A DNA stretch of 9,161 bases from Syntrophomonadaceae bacterium (lineage in GTDB: Bacteria > Bacillota > Syntrophomonadia > Syntrophomonadales > Syntrophomonadaceae), in contig JAQUGU010000057.1 of assembly GCA_028683995.1 (NCBI GenBank), forward strand, positions 1 through 9,161. The letters run 5' to 3'. Each line of letters starts with the position of its first letter. The first letter of the stretch is position 1. The position numbers were made by a program, and so were the translations under genes. Shown in pieces: positions 1-6,976 of the stretch. Under the pieces are notes generated by a model. The model was not told the DNA's origin. It saw only the letters and a program-made list of their open reading frames with translations, and searched no databases.

Positions 1-2
1 GA

Positions 3-944
3 TTAACTCCAGGTGGGGTGGCGGCGGAAATACAGAATGCCCGTCAGGGTGCGGTGGCTACCCGCTACAAGGTCGAAGGTGATGAGGTAGATGTCCGGGT
101 ACGCTATTCGCCCCAGGGTTATGATGAATTCTCCTACCTGCAAAACATGAATATCTTAAGTGCCAGTGGTGCAGTAGTTAAGTTATCTCAGATTGCTACT
201 TTTGAAATGGAACCAGGTCCTATTCAGATTACCCGCGAGGATCGGGTACGCAAGGCGGAGATTAACGGCTACCTGTTAAACCGTGACCTGAATGCGGTAA
301 TGACTGACATTCAGACTGAATTAAATAAAGTTAAACTTCCCTCCGGCTACACTATCGAGTATGGTGGGGAAAATAAGGAAATGATGGAGAGCTTCGCCTC
401 CCTAGCAGTAGCCTTGCTGCTCGCAATCATTCTGGTTTACGCAGTTATGGCGGTACTGTATGAATCATTTTTTGACCCCTTTGTTATAATGTTCTCAGTA
501 CCAACAGCCATTATCGGTATTGTACTTTCCCTGCTGCTGACCGGGAAGCATTTCAGTGTGGTCGTTTTTATCGGGGTTATAATGCTGGTCGGTATTGTTG
601 TCGCCAATGCCATTGTGCTGGTGGACTATCTGAAGCAGCTGCGGGAGCGGGGGATGGAGCGTGACGCGGCTATTGTAGAGGCGGGCCGGGTAAGGCTAAG
701 GCCCATACTTATGACCGCTCTGGCTACCATACTGGCCATGTTCCCCCTGGCTCTAGGAATAGGCGAAGGCGGGGAAATGGACGCCCCCCTGGCTATAGTG
801 GTCATCGGCGGCCTGCTGGTATCCACCCTGATTACCCTGGTGCTGGTACCGGTAGTCTACAGTATATTCGACGACTGGGGTCAGAAGCTGAGGCGGCGCA
901 GGGGAGTAGACACTGAATACACTGAAAACTATGAATTACACTGA
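3..944 (+). CDS. RND-family efflux transporter, C-terminal part (5' truncated by window)
   Basis: This is the C-terminal roughly 310 residues of an inner-membrane RND pump (HAE1/AcrB/SwrC-like), which exports drugs, surfactants or similar compounds using the proton gradient. The frame is open to the left edge, reading LTPGGVAAEIQ before the internal GTG at 18, so that GTG is not the start; a full-length protein would be about 1000 residues. The visible part holds the end of the second extracytoplasmic loop (GAVATRY, VRVRYSP, ITREDRVRKAEINGY). Five hydrophobic segments follow, matching TM8 to TM12: ALLLAIILVYAVMAVLYESF, then FVIMFSVPTAIIGIVLSLLL, VGIVVANAIVLVDY with its RERG turn, RLRPILMTALATILAMFPLAL, and LAIVVIGGLLVSTLITLVLV. 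It ends with a short charged tail. The TetR-type gene downstream may regulate it. The family is clear; the substrate cannot be told. Confidence 0.95.
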   Translation, partial: LTPGGVAAEIQNARQGAVATRYKVEGDEVDVRVRYSPQGYDEFSYLQNMNILSASGAVVKLSQIATFEMEPGPIQITREDRVRKAEINGYLLNRDLNAVMTDIQTELNKVKLPSGYTIEYGGENKEMMESFASLAVALLLAIILVYAVMAVLYESFFDPFVIMFSVPTAIIGIVLSLLLTGKHFSVVVFIGVIMLVGIVVANAIVLVDYLKQLRERGMERDAAIVEAGRVRLRPILMTALATILAMFPLALGIGEGGEMDAPLAIVVIGGLLVSTLITLVLVPVVYSIFDDWGQKLRRRRGVDTEYTENYELH

Positions 945-952
945 TTTATATA
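937..952 (+). repeat. 16-nt direct repeat, copy 1
   Basis: TACACTGATTTATATA occurs here and again, identically, at 1345-1360. This copy overlaps the stop codon of the RND gene (TGA at 942-944). A shorter ACACTGA motif also recurs just upstream, inside the last codons of the gene. The two copies bracket about 390 bases of non-coding DNA. Confidence 0.85.
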
Positions 953-1193
953 GAGTTTGCATAATTGGTTCCACTGCAAATAGTAATAAATATGCATTAA
1001 CCTGAATAATTAGACGCAGATCACCGCAGAAGAAAGCGGAGGCCGGGGAGGCTATTGAAGGATAATGGTTAATTTTGAATTAAGAATTAAGAACTCAACC
1101 TTCTGACGAAAAGAATGGTCTTAAGAAACCCGAAGAAACAATAAAATAAATCGCGTAAAGCTTATATTGACCCACATTGCGAACTATCTTATA

Positions 1194-1270
1194 TGTCATT
1201 GCGAGCGCAGCGAAGCAATCTGTCCATCGCCAAATCATTTTAGATTGCTTCGCTAACGCTCGCAATGACA
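1194..1270. repeat. Large imperfect inverted repeat (MITE/REP-like)
   Basis: The left arm at 1194-1221 begins TGTCATTGCGAGCG and ends GCGAAGCAATCT. The right arm at 1242-1270 is its reverse complement apart from one mismatch and one extra base, with a 20-base loop between. From memory, repeats with the core ATTGCGAGCG...GCGAAGCAATC are dispersed in many unrelated bacterial genomes. No transposase is nearby. It could fold as a long RNA hairpin if transcribed. The repeat is certain; its class is inferred. Confidence 0.9.
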
Positions 1271-1300
1271 GGGAGGAAGCGTTGCGTTAGCAATGAAACT

Positions 1301-1330
1301 GTAGGGAACGGCCCCCGTGCCGTTCCGCCG
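1301..1330 (+). repeat. GTAGGG hairpin element, copy A
   Basis: GTAG is followed by an 8-bp stem (GGAACGGC at 1305-1312, GCCGTTCC at 1319-1326), a 6-nt loop CCCCGT, then GCCG. Thirty bases are identical to copies at 2346-2375 and 8644-8673, and 28 to 7008-7035. A smaller hairpin, TTGC-GTTA-GCAA (1282-1293), sits just upstream. There is no T-run after the stem, so it is not a standard terminator. Confidence 0.9.
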
Positions 1331-1344
1331 ATTAAGCCGATAAA

Positions 1345-1360
1345 TACACTGATTTATATA
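1345..1360 (+). repeat. 16-nt direct repeat, copy 2
   Basis: Identical to 937-952 (TACACTGATTTATATA). It starts 15 bases after hairpin copy A ends. Confidence 0.85.
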
Positions 1361-1397
1361 AATGGACGTACTTATGGATATAGTGGGCCTGAGAACT

Positions 1398-1427
1398 GTA
1401 GGGGCAGACCCGTGTGTCTGCCCTGCC
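1398..1427 (+). repeat. GTAGGG hairpin element, copy E (variant stem)
   Basis: Same layout as copy A but a different stem: GTAG, GGGCAGAC (1402-1409), loop CCGTGT, GTCTGCCC (1416-1423), then TGCC. All eight pairs are Watson-Crick even though five stem positions differ from copy A. The preceding ACTGTAGGG is shared with copy A (1297-1305), which supports common origin. Confidence 0.85.
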
Positions 1428-1460
1428 GAGCAGAAAACCTGGCCCAGGACTGCCGACTCC

Positions 1461-1486
1461 GGACGAACACATGGGTTCGCCCCTAC
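1461..1486 (-). repeat. GTAGGG hairpin element, copy F (inverted, variant stem)
   Basis: Read on the minus strand this is GTAG, GGGCGAAC, loop CCATGT, GTTCGTCC: an 8-bp stem with seven Watson-Crick pairs and one G-T. It has the same 4+8+6+8 layout as the other copies but a third stem sequence. It faces copy E across 34 bases. Confidence 0.8.
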
Positions 1487-1556
1487 GGTAGCCGGAATCC
1501 GTGTCAAAAAACGTACTTAATGGCTGCGTACTATTCCTGGTAAGGGGGAAACAAAT

Positions 1557-2147
1557 ATGAAGGAATCTGGTAAACGGGCACAGACTAAACGGGAGATTAT
1601 ACTGGACGCGGCGGTGCAGGTTTTTTCCGTTAAGGGTTACCATAATACCCGTATGGAGGAAATTGCCACCGTGGCCGGTATTGGTAAAGGTACTATATAT
1701 GAATACTTCGACAGTAAACTGCAGCTCTTCCAGGATATGATGGAAAGAAGTTTGCAGGTTTATTATACCCGCATGGATTTACCGAAGCTGGAAAACCTTA
1801 CTTTTGAAGAAAGGATGTCGGTGCTTTTCGAATCTCATATCACCTTTTGCCGGGAAAATAAGGAGTTAACCCGAATTGTTTTTTGGGATACGGAAATTTG
1901 GGATGAGGACTTGAAAGATTGGACATATAATTTACGTAATGAAAAAGAAGAGAAGCTTACCGGCATTATTGAGGATAGTATGAAACGTGGTGAGATCCGG
2001 GATGTGGATGCCAAGCTGTTAACTCTGCTAATAATCGGCACCCTGGGTTCCCTCTGGGTACCCATCACCCTGGATGATTGGGACATCAGCCCGGCCGATA
2101 TGGCCGCTCAGCTTACGGATATTATAATGAGGGGAATACGGAAATAG
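1557..2147 (+). CDS. TetR/AcrR-family transcriptional regulator
   Basis: A 196-residue DNA-binding repressor of TetR size. The N-terminal domain (about residues 8-57) shows the family pattern: TKREIILDAAVQVFSVKGY, then MEEIATVAGIGKGTIYEYF with the turn and recognition helix at about 34-53, followed by SKLQLF. The remaining 140 residues are mainly helical and probably form the ligand-binding and dimer domain; they give no clue to the ligand. The ATG at 1557 is preceded by AGGGGG (1542-1547) at good spacing. The gene follows an RND pump on the same strand but 612 bases away, so control of the pump is plausible and unproven. It ends just before a weak hairpin terminator candidate. The family call is firm; the target is inference. 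Confidence 0.93.
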   Translation: MKESGKRAQTKREIILDAAVQVFSVKGYHNTRMEEIATVAGIGKGTIYEYFDSKLQLFQDMMERSLQVYYTRMDLPKLENLTFEERMSVLFESHITFCRENKELTRIVFWDTEIWDEDLKDWTYNLRNEKEEKLTGIIEDSMKRGEIRDVDAKLLTLLIIGTLGSLWVPITLDDWDISPADMAAQLTDIIMRGIRK

Positions 2148-2150
2148 ACA

Positions 2151-2172
2151 CCGGGAATGGACGCGGGCTCGC
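2151..2172 (+). repeat. GGGAATRGACGCGG dispersed motif, copy 1
   Basis: Matches 8722-8743 at 18 of 22 positions; three of the four differences are G/A changes. Both copies share the core GACGCGG and lie in spacers. Possibly fragments of an older dispersed repeat. Confidence 0.5.
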
Positions 2173-2189
2173 TTCGCTCGCGCGGATTT

Positions 2190-2214
2190 ATCAGGGATTT
2201 CCACTGATTCTTTT
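2190..2214 (+). terminator. Weak terminator candidate after tetR
   Basis: ATCAG (2190-2194) pairs with CTGAT (2204-2208), with GGA/TCC pairing inside, and TCTTTT follows. The stem is short and AT-rich, so this is tentative. Confidence 0.3.
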
Positions 2215-2266
2215 AATTATAATAATTTAAAAAGGAAGCTGCCGTGTACCCGTCAGGGTGAATTAT

Positions 2267-2375
2267 GGATGAAATATACCCATAGGGCACGCTGATATTC
2301 GCTATCGCTCATTATTAGGGTCGCTCCGTATTCCTCGTTATTTTTGTAGGGAACGGCCCCCGTGCCGTTCCGCCG
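2267..2375 (+). repeat. Composite two-hairpin repeat, copy B (expanded)
   Basis: It starts with GGATGAAATA (2267-2276) and ends with the GTAGGG hairpin (2346-2375), identical to copies A and D. Copy C has the same two ends, but here 50 bases rather than 3 lie between GGATGAAATA and CGTATTYCTCGTTATT. The extra segment holds another small hairpin, GATA-TTCGC-TATC (2294-2306), followed by GCTCATTATTAGGG. That resembles the CTCGTTATTTTTGTAGGG that follows at 2334, so the unit looks partly duplicated in tandem. Confidence 0.75.
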
Positions 2376-2402
2376 GGTCTGCTGTTATGTTGCAGATACC
2401 TG

Positions 2403-2408
2403 TATGAT
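2403..2408 (+). promoter_or_regulatory. Possible -10 box for the protease gene
   Basis: TATGAT, preceded directly by TG, lies about 50 bases before the ATG at 2456. No good -35 box is at the standard distance, so confidence is low. Confidence 0.25.
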
Positions 2409-2455
2409 AACTTTGCTATTAGTTTTCAACTTCAATACATAAAGGCAGGACTTTT

Positions 2456-5400
2456 ATGAGAAAGAATACATATCTTGCCGGGTTGTTAATCATCTTTTTT
2501 GTAAGCTGCAACCCGTTGGCGGCTTATGCCTTTTCTGATACCGTTCAGCACTGGGCTGCTCCTCAGATAGATCATCTGAACAACCGGGAGCTGATTAGTG
2601 GTTATCCTGATAAATCTTATCGCCCCAATACATATGTCAACCGGGCCGAGTTTATAACCCTGATTATTAACGCTCTAAACAAAAATGCAGAGGCTAAACA
2701 ATTATTAAAAGGGGAGCCTCACTTCCGCGACGCCTATAATCACTGGGCTCGGGGTTACATGGAACTGGCTTATGAGCTTAATATTGCCTCTGGCGATGGG
2801 CAAAGCTATTTTCACCCGACGGCCCCGGTTAGCCGGGAGGAAGCAATTACCATGATGGTTAACAGCCTGAGGGTGTCGGCTGAAGAACTACCCTCGGCTG
2901 ATTTTATTGACCGTTCCGAGATATCTTCCTGGGCTCTGAACCCCATAGATTATGCGGTCAGCCAGGGTATAGTAAGCGGCTACCCGGATAATACTTTTAA
3001 ACCCCGGCAGAATCTCACCCGGGCAGAAGTAGCGGTATTATTGGAACAGTTCCTGGCTCTGCAGGGTCAGAAGTATCATTTTTACGGAACCCTGGAACAG
3101 ATTGACCTGCCCCTAAAACGGGTTATGATCAGGATTAATGGGCAAAGTCAAGTTTTTGAACTGGCTAACAACCTGGTAGGCTATGCCGAGGGGCAGAAAC
3201 TGCGGCTTACTCAGTTAAATTTACCGCTTAATGCCTATTTCAGCCTTAATCCGGAAGGTAAGCTAACTTATCTATATAGTACCGCTAAACATGATGACGG
3301 TAGGGTAAATCTGCGCAGCGTTTCTTTGCCCGAGTCCGATAAGTTGGCACCAGCAGATGGAAATATAGTCAAACTAACTGAAGACATAGATATCGATAAG
3401 GCTGGGATTACTCCTTTAAATCGCCCGGAAATCAGTCTTCAGGCTACCTGCGAGGCTATGCAGGCCTATGAATTTGTGCTCAAAACCGGGGCCAGCGGGC
3501 GGGCGCAGCTGGTAGCCGTTATTGACAGCGGTATCGACCCCGGACACCCGGATTTGCAGAACACGGGCGAAGGCTATCGTAAGGTAGTTGATTTTATTGA
3601 CCTGACCAATGAAGGGAAAGTTACCCTAACTTCAGTTGAGGCCCAGGACGGTTTCATAACTATTGACGGCAAAAAGATTGATGTCAGCAAAATTAATAAT
3701 GTTTCTGATGTTTATAAATACGGATATTTGAACCTGAAGTTTTTACCGGCGGAATTTGGACTAAGAGAAGAGCAATTGCTGGTGCTAGCAACTGCGGGTA
3801 AGTATCGGGATAGTTTTGATACGATTTATCTGGATAGTGATTTTGATGGCCAGATAAGTCAGACCCCATTACAGGCGTACAGCCGCCAGGGCGAGATAGT
3901 TAGAATTAAAGGGGAGGGAAACCGCAGTTTCAACCTGCTCTTAGCGGAAATAGCGAAGGCGGGAGATTATGTTAAGCTGGGTTTTGATATGTTAGGGCAT
4001 GGTACGGAAGTATCCGGTATAGTTGCGGCCCGGGGAACAATTCAGGGTGTGGCTCCGGATGCCCAGCTCCTGCCGATTAAGGTAATGGATCGCAGCGGTA
4101 CCACCAGCCTGAAGAAAATAGAGAGTGCTATCAGCCTGGCCGCAGACCGGGGAGCCAAAGTGGCGGTAGTAAGCATGGGGCAGTACCAGGTGCAGGAGTC
4201 GGAACTGCAGTCTCTGACCCAACTGCTGGCCAATGTGAAGAAGGTTTCCGGCATGCTGGTATGTATTGCAGCAGGCAATAATGGTCCGGGGTTAGGAACG
4301 GTTACGGGTACATCAGCGCTGAACAATATTATTAGTGTGGGTGCTTATGCTACTCCGGAAATGTGGTACACCGACTACGGTTGGCGGGTGGAAGAACCGA
4401 CCCTGTGGTATTTTAGCTCCAGCGGTCCGGCGGCTGATGCCTCGACTGCACCCATGCTGGTGGCACCGGGAAATGCCGTTTCCACTTATCCCCTGTGGAG
4501 TGGTCAGTTATATCGATTAGATGAAGGTACCAGTATGGCCGCGCCTCATGTGGCCGGGGCTGCTGCTCTTCTATTAGATGCTGCCAGCCGTAAGCTATAT
4601 ATTAATAACAACCAGGCTATAGGGCGGGCTTTACTGGCTGGGGCCAAACCCCTGCCCAATTTGCAAGCGGTGGAACAGGGCTTTGGGGCGGTAAACCTCA
4701 TGCGAGCCTGGAACGAACTGCAGCGGAAAAAGTACCAGGAGACCGCTTTTAGCGGTAGTCAGTACAGTCCCGGTTTGGGATATGGTGGCGGTTTTTATTC
4801 TCGTGGCCTGGCTCCGGGAGAATTGACCTTTAAGATTGCCAATAATGGCAATGCCAATGAACAGTTATCCATCGGCGGACTGGCCGATTGGGTTAAACCA
4901 AAACAGTATTCCATACAGGTTCCGGCCCATGCTGAAAGGACTATAGATATTAAATATAGTGAACTGACCGAACCTGGTCTTTACAGTACCTTTTTACTGG
5001 CAGATAAATACACTACCCCGGAGTGGGACGTGGCTATGCTGCAAACTATAATACTACCCTATGAACTGGGAAAGACTAAAGCCAAGACATTTGAAGAGAA
5101 CGGAGAGCTGGCAGCCGGGCAGTTTAAACGCTATTTTTTCCGGGTGCCGGAAAATATGACCAGTGTCAGTTTCAAACTGTTGTCAAGCAGTAAAGGGCGG
5201 GTACGGATGCATATTATATCCCCCCGGGGTCAGCAGGAGGTCAGCCAGTACGTGGGAGCAGGTGATACTCAGGTGATAGCCTCGGTTAATATGCCCTATA
5301 ATCGCCCGGCTCCGGGTATATGGGAGGTAGTAGTGTACAGTTCGGCCACCTTAAGTGAGTATGATTTAAAAACCTCGCAGTATACCCTGCAGGTTATTCC

Positions 5401-5644
5401 TGATATGTCAGGTAAAATTATTGATAAGCCTTCAGATAATAAATACCTGGTAACGGCTGTTCCGCCGGAGTTTAAACCGGGGGAGAAAACTTACGTTACC
5501 CTGTATTTTTGGTATAGCAGCAACAAAATGCCGGCTTCCGGTCTGGTTTCTATAAATAATCGGCTGTACGAAATCCAAAATGGCATGGTTAAACTGGAAG
5601 TTGAGCCCGAGGGGGACCAAATAAACCTGACGGTAGCCTGGTAG
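2456..5644 (+). CDS. SLH-anchored subtilisin-family (S8) serine protease, pyrolysin/TPPII-like
   Basis: A 1062-residue secreted protease tethered to the wall. A signal peptide covers residues 1-25 (basic MRK, hydrophobic core, AYA before FS); FVSC at 15-18 is a weak lipobox-like alternative. Three SLH domains follow at about 26-74, 89-138 and 149-202 (FSD..HW, HFRD..HW, DFID..SSW; GYPD and RAE motifs), then a small beta-rich linker. The S8 domain has all key residues: D357 (VIDSGIDPGHPDL), H515 (GHGTEVSGIVA), N608 (AAGNNGPG) and S693 (GTSMAAPHVAG). D357 to H515 is 158 residues, against about 32 in subtilisin; the insert holds a calcium-loop-like DSDFDGQIS (460-468). Residues from about 770 look like beta-sandwich domains. 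GGCAGGA precedes the ATG. No propeptide domain is obvious unless it lies at 203-340. Substrate unknown; it may act in nutrition or in surface-protein processing. Confidence 0.95.
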   Translation: MRKNTYLAGLLIIFFVSCNPLAAYAFSDTVQHWAAPQIDHLNNRELISGYPDKSYRPNTYVNRAEFITLIINALNKNAEAKQLLKGEPHFRDAYNHWARGYMELAYELNIASGDGQSYFHPTAPVSREEAITMMVNSLRVSAEELPSADFIDRSEISSWALNPIDYAVSQGIVSGYPDNTFKPRQNLTRAEVAVLLEQFLALQGQKYHFYGTLEQIDLPLKRVMIRINGQSQVFELANNLVGYAEGQKLRLTQLNLPLNAYFSLNPEGKLTYLYSTAKHDDGRVNLRSVSLPESDKLAPADGNIVKLTEDIDIDKAGITPLNRPEISLQATCEAMQAYEFVLKTGASGRAQLVAVIDSGIDPGHPDLQNTGEGYRKVVDFIDLTNEGKVTLTSVEAQDGFITIDGKKIDVSKINNVSDVYKYGYLNLKFLPAEFGLREEQLLVLATAGKYRDSFDTIYLDSDFDGQISQTPLQAYSRQGEIVRIKGEGNRSFNLLLAEIAKAGDYVKLGFDMLGHGTEVSGIVAARGTIQGVAPDAQLLPIKVMDRSGTTSLKKIESAISLAADRGAKVAVVSMGQYQVQESELQSLTQLLANVKKVSGMLVCIAAGNNGPGLGTVTGTSALNNIISVGAYATPEMWYTDYGWRVEEPTLWYFSSSGPAADASTAPMLVAPGNAVSTYPLWSGQLYRLDEGTSMAAPHVAGAAALLLDAASRKLYINNNQAIGRALLAGAKPLPNLQAVEQGFGAVNLMRAWNELQRKKYQETAFSGSQYSPGLGYGGGFYSRGLAPGELTFKIANNGNANEQLSIGGLADWVKPKQYSIQVPAHAERTIDIKYSELTEPGLYSTFLLADKYTTPEWDVAMLQTIILPYELGKTKAKTFEENGELAAGQFKRYFFRVPENMTSVSFKLLSSSKGRVRMHIISPRGQQEVSQYVGAGDTQVIASVNMPYNRPAPGIWEVVVYSSATLSEYDLKTSQYTLQVIPDMSGKIIDKPSDNKYLVTAVPPEFKPGEKTYVTLYFWYSSNKMPASGLVSINNRLYEIQNGMVKLEVEPEGDQINLTVAW

Positions 5645-5653
5645 GTGACAGGC

Positions 5654-5715
5654 AAACAAGGGGACGTTCTTTTTGTTTGGTTTGCAAACCAAACAAAAAG
5701 AACGTCCCCTTGTTT
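5654..5715. repeat. Perfect 62-base palindrome
   Basis: Two 31-base arms meet with no loop between 5684 and 5685. The left arm starts AAACAAGGGGACGTTC and runs through TTTTTGTTTGGTTTG; the right arm is its exact reverse complement. It begins 9 bases after the protease stop. As RNA it would form a very stable hairpin and might end transcription or protect the 3' end of the protease message, though the following TTGTTG is not a strong T-run. From memory, related GGGGACG-TTCT palindromes are scattered in Clostridia. Confidence 0.97.
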
Positions 5716-5814
5716 TGTTGTAAACTAACTCAAAGAAGGAATAATAACTGGAGACAGAGAAATATATATCCCAATATCCCGTTTCTAGTATCGCAATAAC
5801 GGAGGAAAACATTT

Positions 5815-6951
5815 ATGCACCTGGGAAAAGTAATGGTAGTGTTTGGTACCAGGCCGGAGGCGATTAAGATGGCTCCGGTAATTAAGGAATTAAAGAAAGT
5901 AAAAGACATTAACACCATAGTTTGCGTAACTGCCCAGCACCGGGAAATGCTGGATCAGGTTTTGGCCCTTTTTAAGATAGAGCCGGATTATGATATGAAC
6001 CTGATGAGAGCGGAGCAGGACCTGTTCAGTATAACATCCGGGGTTCTGGCGGGGATGAAAACTATTCTGGAGAAAGAGCAGCCTGATCTGGTCCTGGTGC
6101 ATGGTGATACTAGTACCACCTTTGCTGCCGCCCTGGCTGCATTTTATATGCGTATACCGGTGGGGCATGTCGAGGCCGGGCTGCGTACCCGTAATAAATA
6201 TTCACCCTTTCCGGAAGAGCTTAACCGCACCCTGACCGGGAGACTGGCGGAACTGCACTTTGCCCCTACGGATACCTCGCGTGAAAATTTGATTGCTGAA
6301 TCTACGGCCCAGTTTAAAATCTGGGTTACCGGTAATACGGTCATAGATGCACTGCTGGAAACGGTAAAAGATGTTTATCAATTTGGCCCACAGCTGGAGG
6401 GGATAGATTTAAACCAGAGGATTTTACTGGTTACTACTCATCGCCGGGAAAACTGGGGTGAACCCATGCGGCAGATATATCAGGCTTTAATTGACCTGGT
6501 GGATGAATTCCCCGATACAGCGGTGGTATTTCCGGTACACAAAAACCCGGTGGTTCGGAATGTAGCCGAAGAAATGCTGGGTAAGCGGGAACGTTTTCAC
6601 CTGATAGAACCATTAGATTACGAGCCCTTTGCCAATTTAATGAATCATTCTTACCTGGTGTTAACCGATTCCGGCGGTTTGCAGGAGGAGGCTCCATCAC
6701 TGGGTAAGCCGGTACTGGTATTAAGGGATACCACGGAACGGCCGGAAGCGGTGAAAGCAGGCACGGTAAAGCTCATAGGCACTAACCAGCAGCGGGTATA
6801 TGATGCTGCTCATCTCCTGCTCAGTAATCCAGAAGAGTATAATAAGATGGCCCGGGCCATAAACCCCTACGGAGACGGCAAAGCCGCCCGCCGCATAGCC
6901 AAAGTGGTGACCGACTTTCTCTATGTACGGATAGGAGCACAATTGAATTAA
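5815..6951 (+). CDS. wecB: UDP-N-acetylglucosamine 2-epimerase (non-hydrolysing)
   Basis: A cytoplasmic enzyme interconverting UDP-GlcNAc and UDP-ManNAc, the donor for teichoic-acid linkage units and other ManNAc-containing wall polymers. At 378 residues it is full length and closely resembles E. coli WecB. Visible motifs: FGTRPEAIKMAP (10-21), VTAQHREMLDQVL (38-50), VHGDTSTT (95-102), GHVEAGLRT (117-125), PFPEELNRTLTG (131-142), TGNTVIDAL (172-180), THRRENWG (208-215), and LTDSGGLQEEAPSLGKPVLV (283-302) with RDTTERPEAV. Residues matching the E. coli active-site set are present: R13, D98, E120, E134 and H209. GGAGG (5801-5805) precedes the ATG. Bacillus calls this gene mnaA. It is separated from the protease by the palindrome, so it may have its own promoter, though none stands out. 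Placement next to an SLH protein fits a role in making the polymer SLH domains bind; that link is inference. Confidence 0.97.
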   Translation: MHLGKVMVVFGTRPEAIKMAPVIKELKKVKDINTIVCVTAQHREMLDQVLALFKIEPDYDMNLMRAEQDLFSITSGVLAGMKTILEKEQPDLVLVHGDTSTTFAAALAAFYMRIPVGHVEAGLRTRNKYSPFPEELNRTLTGRLAELHFAPTDTSRENLIAESTAQFKIWVTGNTVIDALLETVKDVYQFGPQLEGIDLNQRILLVTTHRRENWGEPMRQIYQALIDLVDEFPDTAVVFPVHKNPVVRNVAEEMLGKRERFHLIEPLDYEPFANLMNHSYLVLTDSGGLQEEAPSLGKPVLVLRDTTERPEAVKAGTVKLIGTNQQRVYDAAHLLLSNPEEYNKMARAINPYGDGKAARRIAKVVTDFLYVRIGAQLN

Positions 6952-6976
6952 TTTTTAATTTTGAATTTTGAATTAG

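Larger units (their letters stand above)
945..1556. other. 612-base repeat-rich intergenic spacer
   Basis: No credible gene lies here; small open frames on either strand simply read through inverted repeats. It holds an imperfect hairpin (956-961 TTTGCA with 975-980 TGCAAA), an AT-rich stretch at 1069-1093, a large inverted repeat at 1194-1270, and three hairpin elements at 1301-1330, 1398-1427 and 1461-1486 (the last inverted). A sigma-A-like pair TTGACC (1167-1172) and TATATG (1190-1195) with a 17-base gap runs into the large inverted repeat. The density of repeats suggests a landing zone for small mobile or dispersed elements between the pump and tetR genes. Confidence 0.75.
2148..2455. 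other. 308-base repeat-bearing spacer
   Basis: No gene. In order: a motif shared with 8722-8743 (at 2151-2172), a weak hairpin at 2190-2208 followed by TCTTTT, a small ACCC/GGGT hairpin (2248-2259), the composite repeat B (2267-2375), and about 80 AT-rich bases before the protease gene that probably carry its promoter. Confidence 0.7.

Noticed and set aside
18..20. GTG as start of the RND gene
   Set aside because: The frame is open to the left edge and the residues before it (LTPGG) continue the RND family sequence, so the gene is simply truncated.
1194..1270. Terminal repeats of an insertion sequence
   Set aside because: The two arms are only 20 bases apart with no transposase; it is a small palindromic repeat.
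1253..1643. Small open frames on both strands in the spacer before tetR
   Set aside because: They read through inverted repeats and into tetR, lack convincing ribosome binding sites and resemble no protein family.
5432..5812. 126-residue minus-strand frame over the protease end and palindrome
   Set aside because: It runs antisense to the protease coding region and through the palindrome, with no recognisable domain.
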